Positions 13,004-21,776 of a stretch of DNA of 64,000 bases are shown one piece after another. This stretch comes from JAWLHA01 sp041690535 (GTDB lineage Bacteria > Pseudomonadota > Gammaproteobacteria > Thiohalomonadales > Thiohalomonadaceae): positions 62,001 to 126,000 of the forward strand of contig JAWLHA010000004.1 of the NCBI GenBank assembly GCA_041690535.1. Direction: 5' to 3'. Each line of letters begins with the position of its first letter. Position 1 is the stretch's first letter. The translations under genes were made by a program, and so were the position numbers. The notes below the pieces were generated by a model that made no database searches, was not told where the DNA came from, and saw only the letters and a program-made list of their open reading frames with translations.

Positions 13004-13558
13004 ATGCCTCGCAAGCTCATCAAGCGATATTTGCCCGATCATGAAAAGCTCCGAAGCCACCGCCATCTGCGGGTCTTCGGGACGCTTCTGCACGATCCGA
13101 ACCTGTGGTACCTCAATCGTCGCTCCGCGGCGGGGGCCTTCGCGGTTGGCCTGTTCGTGGCCTTCGTGCCGCTCCCACTGCAGATGCTCATCGCCGGGGC
13201 ACTTGCCATCCTGCTGCGGGTCAACCTGCCCGTCTCCGTGGCCCTGGTGTGGGTCACCAATCCGGTCACTATGCCACCGATTTTCTACTCTGCCTACCGG
13301 CTGGGCGTCTGGGTGCTGGGGGGGGTTGAACACAAAGCATCCTTCGCCATCTCCACCGAGTGGCTTTCGACGGAGCTACAGATCATCTGGAAGCCCTTTC
13401 TTCTGGGTTGCTTCCTCATGGGCTCCATCAGCGCCTTGGTGGGCTATTTTGTGATCCGGGTGATCTGGCGCCTCAACCTGGTCCGCCACTACCAGCGACG
13501 CAAGCAGACGCGGACCCTGCGCCGAAACGCCAAGGCGGGCAACGAAGTGAGGGAATAG
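13004..13558 (+). CDS. DUF2062 membrane protein
   Basis: A 184-residue protein of the DUF2062 family, of unknown biochemical role. The basic N-terminus (MPRKLIKRYLPDHEKL) is followed by hydrophobic stretches at about residues 45-80 and 130-152. Between them is the family-like VTNPVTMPPIFY at about 84-95, and the tail is strongly basic. It is transcribed divergently from comEC and convergently with lolD, so it is probably a single-gene unit. A run of eight G lies at 13318-13325. Confidence 0.85.
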   Translation: MPRKLIKRYLPDHEKLRSHRHLRVFGTLLHDPNLWYLNRRSAAGAFAVGLFVAFVPLPLQMLIAGALAILLRVNLPVSVALVWVTNPVTMPPIFYSAYRLGVWVLGGVEHKASFAISTEWLSTELQIIWKPFLLGCFLMGSISALVGYFVIRVIWRLNLVRHYQRRKQTRTLRRNAKAGNEVRE

Positions 13559-13559
13559 C

Positions 13560-13580
13560 CCGGAACCGGAGCGGTTCCGG
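13560..13580. terminator. Hairpin between convergent DUF2062 and lolD genes
   Basis: Perfect 9-bp inverted repeat CCGGAACCG (13560-13568) and CGGTTCCGG (13572-13580) with a 3-base loop, right after the DUF2062 stop and facing the lolD stop. There is no T-run, so a bidirectional terminator is an inference from position and stem strength. Confidence 0.5.
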
Positions 13581-13628
13581 CGTTCTGGATGCTCTACCGA
13601 TGGCTCAGTGCCATCTGACGCCTGCAAA

Positions 13629-14339
13629 TCACTGGGGCGGCCCGCCATCGCTCGCGATGAGACCATCCACCATCCTCAGCACCCGGTGCATTCGCCGTGC
13701 CAGGGTCGGGTCGTGCGTAACCACAATGAAGCTGGTCTGCAACTCCTCATTGAGCTCCAGCATCAGCTCGTAAACCCGCTCGGCGGTGTTGTGGTCCAGG
13801 TTGCCGGTGGGTTCATCAGCAAGGACGCATTTCGGGCGGGAGACCAGGGCCCGTGCAATGGCCGCCCGCTGGCGTTCCCCGCCTGACAGCTCGCCAGGCT
13901 TGTGCTCGAGCCGCTTGCCCAGACCGACCCGGGAGAGAATCTCCGCGGCATCCCGCCGCGCATCAGCCGGTCCCACGCCCCGGATGAGCAGTGGCATGGC
14001 CACGTTCTCCAGGGCGGTGAACTCGGGCAGCAGATGATGGAACTGATAGACAAAACCAAGCGCCCTGTTGCGCAGACGCCCCCGCGCCGCCTCCCCCAAG
14101 CGTGACATGGGCTGACCGGCAACGAAGACCTCTCCCGCAGAGGGGGTCTCCAGCCCTCCGAGCAGGTGCAGCAGCGTGCTTTTTCCCGAACCGGACGCCC
14201 CCACGACCGCCACCCGCTCGCCCGGGGCGACCGCCAGGTCGATCCCTCGCAAGACCTCCACCGAGAGCGGCCCCTGGACAAACTTCTTCTCCAGACCGCG
14301 ACAGGCGATGATCGCAGACTTCGTGTTCGCCTCACTCAT
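13629..14339 (-). CDS. lolD: Lipoprotein-releasing ABC transporter ATPase LolD
   Basis: ATPase of the LolCDE complex, which extracts outer-membrane lipoproteins from the inner membrane. From ATG 14337-14339 (MSEANTKS) it has 236 residues. Walker A is GASGSGKST near residues 48-56, the signature is LSGGERQRAAIARAL near 147-161, and Walker B is CVLADEPTGNLD. The frame extends 20 codons further upstream into lolC, but the ATG in ATGAGTGA, overlapping the lolC stop by 8 bp, gives the normal length. Confidence 0.95.
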   Translation of the reverse strand: MSEANTKSAIIACRGLEKKFVQGPLSVEVLRGIDLAVAPGERVAVVGASGSGKSTLLHLLGGLETPSAGEVFVAGQPMSRLGEAARGRLRNRALGFVYQFHHLLPEFTALENVAMPLLIRGVGPADARRDAAEILSRVGLGKRLEHKPGELSGGERQRAAIARALVSRPKCVLADEPTGNLDHNTAERVYELMLELNEELQTSFIVVTHDPTLARRMHRVLRMVDGLIASDGGPPQ

Positions 14340-15579
14340 AACGCAGTGCCTCAGCCGGTTGGGTCTTGGCGGCCCGCCAAGCCGGGTAGATGGTGGCAAC
14401 CACGCTCAGGACGAAAGCGACAACCGTGATCTTCACAACATCGTCCCAGTGGAGCTCCGAGGGGAGATCGCTGATGTAGTAGACGTCTGCCGGCAGGAAC
14501 TGGATCCCGAAGGCATGTTCGATGGCCGGGACGATGGTCTCCACGTTGAGCGCCAAGGCAACCCCACCGATGAGTCCGAGCAGGGTCCCCACGAAGCCGA
14601 TGACGGTCCCCTGGACCATGAAGATCCCCATGACGCTACCTGGGGTGACACCCAGGGTACGCAGGATGGCGATGTCGGTCTGCTTGTCGGTGACGGTCAT
14701 CACCAGGGTAGAGACGATATTGAAGGCGGCCACCGCCACGATGAGCAGCAGGATGATGAACATCACCGTCTTCTCGGTCTGGATGGCGCGAAAGAAATTG
14801 GCATGGGACTGCGTCCAGTCCCGGATCTGGTACACACCGGGGATGGCCTCCGCCACCTCGCGGCTGATACGCGGCGCCATGAAGAGGTCGTCCAGCTTCA
14901 GACGCACTCCGCTCACCTGCTCCCCCATGCGGAACAACCGCTGCGCGTCCCCGAGATGGATGAAGGACATGGCACTGTCGTACTCGTACATGCCCACCTC
15001 GAAGATCCCTGTCACAGTGAAGCGTTTCAATCGGGGGAGAATGCCGGCGGGGGTCACATTGGCGGTGGGGGTGACCAGAGTCACCTTGTCCCCCACCATC
15101 ACCCCCAGGGCGCGGGCCAAATCCACCCCGAGGACAATGTTGAACTCACCCGATAGCAGGGACTCGAGACTCCCCACCACCATGTTGTTCCCCACTTCGG
15201 AGACGCGTGGCTCTTCGCCCGGGAGAATGCCGCGGATCAGCCCTCCGTTGACCTGCTGTCCATGGATAAGCATCCCCTCCTTCTGAATGAAAGGCGCCGC
15301 CCCCAACACCCGGGGGTGGCGGGCTGCCGCCTCGCCCACCTCGCGCCACTCCTCCAGACCGCTTCCGTAGGCGCTGATGGTGGCGTGGGAGGTCATGCCG
15401 AGGATCCGCTGACGCAGCTCGTTTTCGAAGCCGTTCATTACCGACAGCACGGTGATGAGCGCCGCCACGCCAAGGGCGATCCCCAGCATGGAGGTGAGGG
15501 AGATGAACGAGATAAAGTGGTTGCGGCGCTTGGCGCGGGTGTAGCGCAGGCCGACGTAGAGTTCCAGAGGACGAAACAT
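14332..15579 (-). CDS. lolC: Lipoprotein-releasing permease LolC/LolE
   Basis: Membrane subunit of the lipoprotein-releasing complex, 415 residues. There is one N-terminal transmembrane helix (about 24-48), a large periplasmic domain, and three C-terminal helices (about 270-400). The family's N-terminal sequence is visible (FISFISLTSMLGIALGVAAL). Only one such permease is present next to lolD, as in bacteria that use a LolF-type homodimer; a separate lolE could exist elsewhere. Mobile element copy 2 ends 56 bp upstream of the start codon. Confidence 0.93.
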   Translation of the reverse strand: MFRPLELYVGLRYTRAKRRNHFISFISLTSMLGIALGVAALITVLSVMNGFENELRQRILGMTSHATISAYGSGLEEWREVGEAAARHPRVLGAAPFIQKEGMLIHGQQVNGGLIRGILPGEEPRVSEVGNNMVVGSLESLLSGEFNIVLGVDLARALGVMVGDKVTLVTPTANVTPAGILPRLKRFTVTGIFEVGMYEYDSAMSFIHLGDAQRLFRMGEQVSGVRLKLDDLFMAPRISREVAEAIPGVYQIRDWTQSHANFFRAIQTEKTVMFIILLLIVAVAAFNIVSTLVMTVTDKQTDIAILRTLGVTPGSVMGIFMVQGTVIGFVGTLLGLIGGVALALNVETIVPAIEHAFGIQFLPADVYYISDLPSELHWDDVVKITVVAFVLSVVATIYPAWRAAKTQPAEALRYE

Positions 15580-15635
15580 GGCGCCGATTAAATCACAAAG
15601 TTGTGTGTTTCGCTTGTGTTTTCTGTATCAGGACA

Positions 15636-15816
15636 CACGGTAAACGCATACTGCCCCGCGAGCGATGCAAGTCCTTGAAAGCAGGTCGTCGAGGGTACAC
15701 GGATGGAAGATGATTGCACCTGCATAACGTTCATTCTCGACATCCCTGTCGGCCGTATTCACCCGCTTTAGAGGACTTACATCGCTCACAGGTGATGTAA
15801 GTATGCGTTCGCCCTG
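15636..15816. mobile_element. Palindromic MITE-like element, copy 2 (181 bp)
   Basis: Same family as the element at 5435. It starts CACGGTAAACGCATACT (one change from the CAGGG end) and ends GTATGCGTTCGCCCTG. The inner inverted arms (GAGCGATGCAAGTCCTTGAA and GAGGACTTACATCGCTC) and central block are shared with copies 1 and 4. Imperfect 10-bp flanking repeats are TATCAGGACA (15626-15635) and TGTCAGGGCA (15817-15826), 8 of 10 identical. It lies 56 bp upstream of lolC. Confidence 0.88.
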
Positions 15817-15876
15817 TGTCAGGGCAGCCGCCCCGGGCCAACGAGTACCGCTGCCCTCCCACGAGGCAAGGCCGTG

Positions 15877-16590
15877 TCATTGGCAACGCACTGGCAGGGA
15901 GGTGGTGAGAGCAATCCCCCGGGGGCTGATCTCGGCGCGGTAGGCCAGGGCCTCTACGCCGCTAGCCATGGCTTCCCTCAAGGTCTGCCCGTAGAGGGGA
16001 TCGATTTCGTCAGCCGGCCGCAGTACGTGGACATCCGAGCGCTGGACACAGAAGAGAATGACCCCGCGCCCGCCCGCCTCAACCACCCCCATGAGTTCAC
16101 GCAGGTGCTTGGTTCCACGGGCACTGACCGCATCGGGGAAGATGGCCACGCCCGCCTCGTCCCGCGCGGTGACGTTCTTCAGCTCCACATAGCAGGGCCG
16201 CCCGTCATCATGCTCTTCGAACAGCAGATCGATGCGGCTTTTTTCACTGCCGTAGCGCACCTCCTGCCGGGCCCGGCGATACCCCTGCAACTCACGGATG
16301 ACCCCTTGCTGCACGGCCTCCAAAACCAAGTGGTTGGGGCGTCCGGTGTTGACCCCGACAAACCCGCCGTCGGCAAGTTGGGTCAGCTCCCACGCAAGGG
16401 GGTATTTGCGGTTCGGGTTGCCCGTATCCAGCAACCACACGGTGCAACCGGGATCGGAACAGCCCATCATTGACCCGGTGTTGGGGGTATGGACCGTCAC
16501 GGTCTCGCCGTTTTCAAGCACCACGTCGGCAAGAAAGCGTTTGTAGCGCCGCAGCAGCGTGCCACGCAGCAGCGTCTGTTCGAATTGCAT
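15877..16590 (-). CDS. sfsA: SfsA family protein (sugar fermentation stimulation)
   Basis: SfsA-family protein with a predicted DNA-binding N-terminal OB-like part and a nuclease-like C-terminal part; its exact role is unsettled. I start at ATG 16588-16590 (MQFEQTLLRG), 13 codons inside the longest frame, because SfsA proteins begin just before the RGTLxRRYKRFLADV motif. This gives 237 residues, a normal length. Visible motifs are HTPNTGSM near 35-42 and the acidic/lysine cluster SRIDLLFE...CYVELKNVT near 120-145. Confidence 0.92.
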   Translation of the reverse strand: MQFEQTLLRGTLLRRYKRFLADVVLENGETVTVHTPNTGSMMGCSDPGCTVWLLDTGNPNRKYPLAWELTQLADGGFVGVNTGRPNHLVLEAVQQGVIRELQGYRRARQEVRYGSEKSRIDLLFEEHDDGRPCYVELKNVTARDEAGVAIFPDAVSARGTKHLRELMGVVEAGGRGVILFCVQRSDVHVLRPADEIDPLYGQTLREAMASGVEALAYRAEISPRGIALTTSLPVRCQ

Positions 16591-16687
16591 TGGGCTCAGT
16601 CGAGTTGGGTAGATGGTCGATCGGGGCACTTCCAGAAGAGGATGACCAGGAGTTCCATGTGCGGCACTGTCGCAGGCTCAACGTGCA

Positions 16688-16709
16688 AAGCTGAAACACA
16701 CTTCAGCTT
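16688..16709 (-). terminator. Possible hairpin after the RelA-type gene
   Basis: Perfect 8-bp inverted repeat AAGCTGAA (16688-16695) and TTCAGCTT (16702-16709) with a 6-base loop, about 60 bp downstream of the RelA-type stop codon (minus strand). Only a short T-run follows, so the terminator role is weakly supported. Confidence 0.35.
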
Positions 16710-16767
16710 CTCTCCTGCCAAGGTCAAAGATCCCGTCATCCTGTTCAATCCCCAGCAGCACCGCACT

Positions 16768-18993
16768 TCAGTTGGGGAACCGCCGCCTGGCCTCGAAGAC
16801 ATTGGGCAACTGGCCGATGCGGCTCAGCAGGCGGCTCAGCTGGTCGATATCGGCGATCTCCAATGTGGCTTGCATGCGTGCGGTATTGGTGCGCCGATCC
16901 GTCGCGGTAGTGGTGGCGATCACGTTGACCTTTTCGTTGGCCAGGACGGAGGAGACATCTCTGAGCAGCCCTTGCCGATCCATGGCCTGGATCTCGATGT
17001 CCACCTGATAAGTGTTCCGCTCCTGGGTGCTCCACTCCACTTCGATGAGTCGTGCCCGCTTGTCATCCCCCGCATTGAGGATGTTGGGGCAATCGCTGCG
17101 GTGGATGGTCACCCCCCGGCCGCGGGTAATGAACCCCACGATATGATCCCCCGGGGCCGGCTTGCAGCAGCGGGCCAAATTAGTGAGCAGATTCCCGACG
17201 CCGCGGATGTGAATGTCGCCCCCGCTCTTCCCCTTCTTCTGCCGGGTAGGCAGTAGCGCCGGCTCCGCAGGCTCCGGCGCGGGCGGTTGGGTGAGCTGGT
17301 GCGCGGCCCGGGCAATCTGTCCGGTGTTCAGGTCACCCCGTCCCACCGCCAGAAGCAGCTCATCGACCGCCGCTAAACCGAGCTGCTGAGCCAACCTGTC
17401 GAGAGCCAGATCGTCCACCCCGAGGCGATGCAGCTCCCTGTCGAGAATACTCCGCCCCTCCGAGAGATTCTGCTGCTGATTGCGCTGGGTAAACCAGTGG
17501 CGAACCTTGGAACGCGCCCGAGAGGTTCGGAGATAGCCCAAGTGCGGATTGAGCCAGTCCCGGCTGGGACCACCGGTGCGTGCGGCGAGGATCTCCACCT
17601 GTTCACCGCTTTTCAACTCATAGTTGAGGGGCACGATTCGCCCGTCCACCTTGGCGCCCCGACAGCGGTGCCCCACCTCGGTGTGGATGTGGTAGGCGAA
17701 GTCGAGGGGCGTGGCCCCTTGTGCCATGTCCACCACCTCCCCCGTGGGGGTCAGCACATATACCCGATCCTGAAACACCTCGGACTTGAAGCGATCGATG
17801 AAGTCACCGGCATCGGTCTCCTCCTCCTTCCAGTCGAGCAGCTGGCGCAACCAGGCGATCTTCTGTTCGAAGCCCTTGTCATGTTTCCCCCCCTCCTTGT
17901 AGCGCCAGTGGGCCGCGACCCCCAGTTCGGCGTGGCGGTCCATGTCGTAGGTGCGGATCTGCACCTCAACGGTTTTGCCTCCGGGCCCCACCACCGCGGT
18001 ATGAATGGACTGGTAGAGATTCTCCTTGGGGGTGGCGATGTAGTCGTCGAACTCCCTGGGGATGTGGGGCCAGAGGGTGTGCACAATCCCAAGGGCGTGA
18101 TAGCAGTCCACCACACTGTCCACCAGGACCCGAACGGCCCGGACGTCGAACAACTCGTGGTAGCTGAGCCCCTTGCGGCGCATCTTCTTCCAGATGCTGT
18201 AGATGTGCTTGGGCCGCCCCTTCACATCCGCCTTGATGCCGGCAGCGGCAAGCTCCCGTTGCAGGCTCTCCACAACGGAATCGATGTAGCGCTGTCGATC
18301 CACCCGCCGCTCGTCCAGGAACCGGGCAATCTGGCGGTAGGATCCGGCATGCAGATAGCGGAAGGCCAGGTCCTCCAGCTCCCACTTGATCTGCCAGATC
18401 CCCAACCGATTGGCGAGCGGCGCATAGATGTCCAGGGTCTCCTGGGCGATGCGCCGCTGCTTCTCCTCAGGCAGGTGTTTCAGGGTGCGCATGTTGTGCA
18501 GCCGGTCCGCCAGTTTTATGAGCACGACCCGTACGTCCTCGGCCATGGCGAGCAGCAGTTTGCGCAGGCTCTCTGCGCGCGCACTCTCTCTCTTTCCCTT
18601 CTCTGTGGCAATCCCGGGGTGGTAATCCTGAATCACTTTCATCTTGGTGACCCCGTCCACCAGGGAGGCCACCGCGCTCCCGAATTCCTTATGGACGTCT
18701 TCAAGGGTGAGCTCCGTATCCTCCACCACATCATGGAGCATCGCCGCGGCCAGGGTCTCGGCATCGAGTTGCAGGGTGGCGAGGATCTCCGCCACGGCCA
18801 TGGCATGGGTCACATAGGGCTCACCGGAGGCGCGTTGCTGCAGCTGGTGTGCCCGGGCCGCACTCGCCAGCGCCTTGCGGATGAGCGCCCCCTCCTCAGG
18901 CGTGCGCTCGGTACAAAGCCTGGCCAGCCACGCCTCTCGCGCAGCTTCGTCGGCGACGGGTGCAGTGGGGATGTGTGTCTCTACATAGACCAT
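16768..18993 (-). CDS. relA: RelA/SpoT-type (p)ppGpp synthetase with intact hydrolase motif
   Basis: Makes the stringent-response alarmone (p)ppGpp. I start at ATG 18991-18993 (MVYVETHIP), giving 741 residues. The HD domain (about 55-170) has H63, H87-D88, E91-D92 and D163, the residues needed for hydrolase activity in SpoT/Rel. The synthetase domain (about 215-350) carries E314-F315-D316-D317, the ExDD motif of RelA-type enzymes, rather than the RxKD of SpoT/Rel. TGS (about 395-455), a conserved CCKPAPGD region and a C-terminal ACT domain follow. Close similarity to RelA through the core decides the symbol. The combination of features is discussed as a finding. Confidence 0.9.
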   Translation of the reverse strand: MVYVETHIPTAPVADEAAREAWLARLCTERTPEEGALIRKALASAARAHQLQQRASGEPYVTHAMAVAEILATLQLDAETLAAAMLHDVVEDTELTLEDVHKEFGSAVASLVDGVTKMKVIQDYHPGIATEKGKRESARAESLRKLLLAMAEDVRVVLIKLADRLHNMRTLKHLPEEKQRRIAQETLDIYAPLANRLGIWQIKWELEDLAFRYLHAGSYRQIARFLDERRVDRQRYIDSVVESLQRELAAAGIKADVKGRPKHIYSIWKKMRRKGLSYHELFDVRAVRVLVDSVVDCYHALGIVHTLWPHIPREFDDYIATPKENLYQSIHTAVVGPGGKTVEVQIRTYDMDRHAELGVAAHWRYKEGGKHDKGFEQKIAWLRQLLDWKEEETDAGDFIDRFKSEVFQDRVYVLTPTGEVVDMAQGATPLDFAYHIHTEVGHRCRGAKVDGRIVPLNYELKSGEQVEILAARTGGPSRDWLNPHLGYLRTSRARSKVRHWFTQRNQQQNLSEGRSILDRELHRLGVDDLALDRLAQQLGLAAVDELLLAVGRGDLNTGQIARAAHQLTQPPAPEPAEPALLPTRQKKGKSGGDIHIRGVGNLLTNLARCCKPAPGDHIVGFITRGRGVTIHRSDCPNILNAGDDKRARLIEVEWSTQERNTYQVDIEIQAMDRQGLLRDVSSVLANEKVNVIATTTATDRRTNTARMQATLEIADIDQLSRLLSRIGQLPNVFEARRRFPN

Positions 18994-19070
18994 AGTGCGG
19001 CCGCTCCAGGGGGCCGGGCCCAAGGTGCCTCAATACGTGAGCATATAGGGTCGGGTCGGCGTCGGAACAA

Positions 19071-21191
19071 TCACCTCGCCTTATGCCTCCCCGTCCGCTG
19101 CCCGGGCCGGCTCGACCGTGCCTTCGTGGGCCGGTCTGCGTTACCCGGGTGGCGCGCCGGTTTGAGGGGACGCCCTTCGACATCCATCCCCGTTTCCGCC
19201 GGCTGCCAGCTGGGGACCAGGTGGCGCTTGCCGTTGCCAATCAAATCACTTCGCCCCATGCGCTTCAAGGCCTGCCGAATGAGCGGCCAGTTGTTGGCAT
19301 CGTGGTAGCGCAACAGCGCCTTGTGCAGACGCCGCACCTTCAGCCCCTTGGGCACAGGGATCTCACCTCCCTGACGACGCAGGCGGCGCAGCGGATTACG
19401 GCCACTGTGGTACATGGTGGTGGCCAGCGCCATGGGTGAAGGCAGGAAGGTCTGCACCTGATCCAGCCGGAAATCGTTGCGCTTGAGCCATAGCGCCAGG
19501 GCGAGCATGTCCTGATCCGTGGTCCCCGGGTGGGCGGCGATGAAGTAGGGGATCAGGTATTGCTCTTTGCCTGCCTCATTTGAAAACGCCTCGAACATCT
19601 CCTTGAACCGGTCGTAGGTGTCGATGCCCGGCTTCATCATGTGGCGAAGGGGGCCCTCTTCCGTGTGCTCCGGGGCGATCTTCAGGTAGCCGCCCACATG
19701 GTGACTCACCAGTTCCCGTACGTACTCAGGCGAGCGCACGGCCAGGTCGTAGCGCACCCCGGAGGCCACGAATACCTTTTTGACACCTGGCAGGCCCCGG
19801 GCACTCCGGTAAAGGGTGACCAGCGGCCCGTGGTCGGTGTTCAGATTGGAACAGATATCCGGAAACACACAGGAGAGGCGGCGGCAGGCCTCTTCCACTT
19901 CGGGGCGCCGGCAACCGAGCTTGTACATGTTGGCGGTCGGCCCGCCCAGATCGGACACCATCCCCGTGAACCCCGGCACGGTGTCCCGGACAGTCTCAAT
20001 CTCCCGCAAAATGGACGACTCCGACCGGTTCTGGATGATCCGTCCCTCATGCTCGGTGATGGAGCAGAAGGTGCATCCTCCGAAACAGCCCCTCATTATG
20101 TTGATGGAGAAGCGGATCATTTCGTACGCGGGGATGCGCGCCGTGCCGTAGGCCGGGTGGGGCTGGCGCGTATAGGGAAATTCGAATACCCGGTCCAGCT
20201 CGGCCGTGCTCAACGGGATGGGGGGAGGATTGATCCAGAGGTCCCGGTCGCCGTGCCGCTGAATCAGCGGACGGGCGTTCCATGGGTTGGTCTCCAGATG
20301 GAGCACCCGGGACGCGTGCGCATAAAGGACCGGATCCTCCTTCACCTGCTCATAGGCCGGGAGACGCACCACCACCCGATCCCGCTGCTCCCGAGGGATC
20401 TCGCGCAAGTGCCGTACCGTCGCGCACTGCGACTGCGCCGCATAGGGGTTGGCCGGCGGCAGCGCCTCCCCCAGCTCGTCCAGCACCGTGGAATCAAGCT
20501 CCGCCCACCCCTCTGGAGCGCCTCGGCGCATGTAGGCGGTACCGCGCACGTCCGTGATCTCCGATACGGGCTCGTTTCGCGCCAGCCGGTGAGCGATCTC
20601 CACAATGGCCCGATCACCGTTGCCGAAGACCAGCAGGTCGGCCTTGGCATCGACGAGCACCGAGCGCCGCACCGTGTCCGACCAGTAGTCATAGTGGGCG
20701 ACCCGCCGCAGGCTCGCCTCGATGCCGCCGAGGATCACCGGCACATCCCGGAAGGCCTCCCGGCAGCGCTGCGCATAGACCACCACCGAGCGATCGGGAC
20801 GCCTCCCACCCTTTCCGTCGGGCGAGTAGGCGTCATCGGAGCGGATCTTGCGGTCTGCCGTATAGCGGTTGACCATGGAATCCATATTGCCCGCGGTCAC
20901 CCCGAAGAAGAGGTTCGGACGGCCCAGCGCGGTGAACGCCTCGGCACTCTGCCAATCGGGCTGTGCGATGATCCCCACCCGAAACCCCTGGGCCTCCAGC
21001 AGCCGCCCCACGAGGGCCATGCCAAAGCTCGGGTGGTCCACGTAGGCATCCCCCGTCACCAGGATCACATCGCAGCTGTCCCACCCGAGACTCTCCATCT
21101 CGGCACGGGACATGGGCAGGACCGGCGCCGGCAGGAATCGCCGGGCCCAGTAGGGTCGATAAGAAAAGAGATGGGGCGCTTGTTGTCTCAT
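19071..21191 (-). CDS. ygiQ: YgiQ family radical SAM protein
   Basis: A 706-residue UPF0313/YgiQ protein of unknown reaction. An N-terminal YgiQ domain (about 1-330, with FDP-like VTGDAYVDHPSFG near 45-57) precedes a radical SAM domain. That domain has the iron-sulfur motif CFGGCTFC near residues 368-375 and ITEHEGR after it. The C-terminal region is basic and low in complexity. Mobile element copy 3 ends 38 bp upstream of the start codon. Confidence 0.93.
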   Translation of the reverse strand: MRQQAPHLFSYRPYWARRFLPAPVLPMSRAEMESLGWDSCDVILVTGDAYVDHPSFGMALVGRLLEAQGFRVGIIAQPDWQSAEAFTALGRPNLFFGVTAGNMDSMVNRYTADRKIRSDDAYSPDGKGGRRPDRSVVVYAQRCREAFRDVPVILGGIEASLRRVAHYDYWSDTVRRSVLVDAKADLLVFGNGDRAIVEIAHRLARNEPVSEITDVRGTAYMRRGAPEGWAELDSTVLDELGEALPPANPYAAQSQCATVRHLREIPREQRDRVVVRLPAYEQVKEDPVLYAHASRVLHLETNPWNARPLIQRHGDRDLWINPPPIPLSTAELDRVFEFPYTRQPHPAYGTARIPAYEMIRFSINIMRGCFGGCTFCSITEHEGRIIQNRSESSILREIETVRDTVPGFTGMVSDLGGPTANMYKLGCRRPEVEEACRRLSCVFPDICSNLNTDHGPLVTLYRSARGLPGVKKVFVASGVRYDLAVRSPEYVRELVSHHVGGYLKIAPEHTEEGPLRHMMKPGIDTYDRFKEMFEAFSNEAGKEQYLIPYFIAAHPGTTDQDMLALALWLKRNDFRLDQVQTFLPSPMALATTMYHSGRNPLRRLRRQGGEIPVPKGLKVRRLHKALLRYHDANNWPLIRQALKRMGRSDLIGNGKRHLVPSWQPAETGMDVEGRPLKPARHPGNADRPTKARSSRPGQRTGRHKAR

Positions 21192-21229
21192 AGGATGTCG
21201 AAGAGAATGCTACGGGTTCGGCTGTCGTT

Positions 21230-21375
21230 CAGGGTAAACGCATACTTATGTCACGGCCGTGCTGTGAGCGATGTAAGTCCTTGAAAGCAGGTACGCTGTC
21301 AACACATCCCTGTACGCTCGACGGCCTGCTTTCCAGGAACTTACATCGCTCTTGGGTAAGTGTGCGTTTACCCTG
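21230..21375. mobile_element. Palindromic MITE-like element, copy 3 (146 bp, short form)
   Basis: Starts CAGGGTAAACGCATACTTA and ends GTGTGCGTTTACCCTG, with inner arms GAGCGATGTAAGTCCTTGAA and the near-complement ending GAACTTACATCGCTC. A perfect 10-bp target duplication, GGCTGTCGTT, flanks it (21220-21229 and 21376-21385). The central block of the other copies is mostly missing. The long spacer between outer and inner repeats is on the left here and on the right in the other copies, so this copy is inverted. It lies between ygiQ and the small exported-protein gene. Confidence 0.93.
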
Positions 21376-21452
21376 GGCTGTCGTTTTACTCACTTGCAGC
21401 CGCTGAAGTATATTTCGGCGAACCACTTTCGATATGAAAAGGAGCAGGACCC

Positions 21453-21776
21453 ATGCGCTTTCTCCACGTCAGCCTTGCCGCTTGCCTGGCCATCGCGGGC
21501 GCAGCCCCCCTTTCGGCGGATGTCTTGCAGATGCCCGAGCAGCGCACTGCTCCGACCCCCGACGGGAGCCAACAGCCCCCCGTCGAGATGGAGTTGCCCG
21601 TCCGCGGCATGACCATGGGCCAGGTCGAAGCCCGCTTCGGGACGCCCTCGCAGAAGATTTCCCCCGTGGGCACCCCCCCCATTGCCCGCTGGATATACCC
21701 GGATTATACCGTTTATTTCGAGCACAAATACGTCATCCACACCGTACTGACCCAATCCGCAGAGTCACCTGAATGA
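21453..21776 (+). CDS. Small exported protein of unknown function
   Basis: A 107-residue protein with a clear signal peptide (MRFLHVSLAACLAIAGAAPLSA, cleavage probably near residue 22). The mature domain contains VRGMTMGQVEARFGTP (about 50-65), which resembles the start of SmpA/OmlA-type small domains, and ends WIYPDYTVYFEHKYVIHTVL. A GAAAAGGAGCAGG at 21434 gives a good ribosome site. Its TGA overlaps the aguA ATG by 4 bp, so the two are probably translated together. The product is likely periplasmic; the function is unknown. Confidence 0.75.
   Translation: MRFLHVSLAACLAIAGAAPLSADVLQMPEQRTAPTPDGSQQPPVEMELPVRGMTMGQVEARFGTPSQKISPVGTPPIARWIYPDYTVYFEHKYVIHTVLTQSAESPE

Noticed and set aside
17428..19308. 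626-codon plus-strand frame opposite the RelA-type gene
   Set aside because: Antisense shadow; the translation is low in structure and rich in G, H, L and P with no motif.
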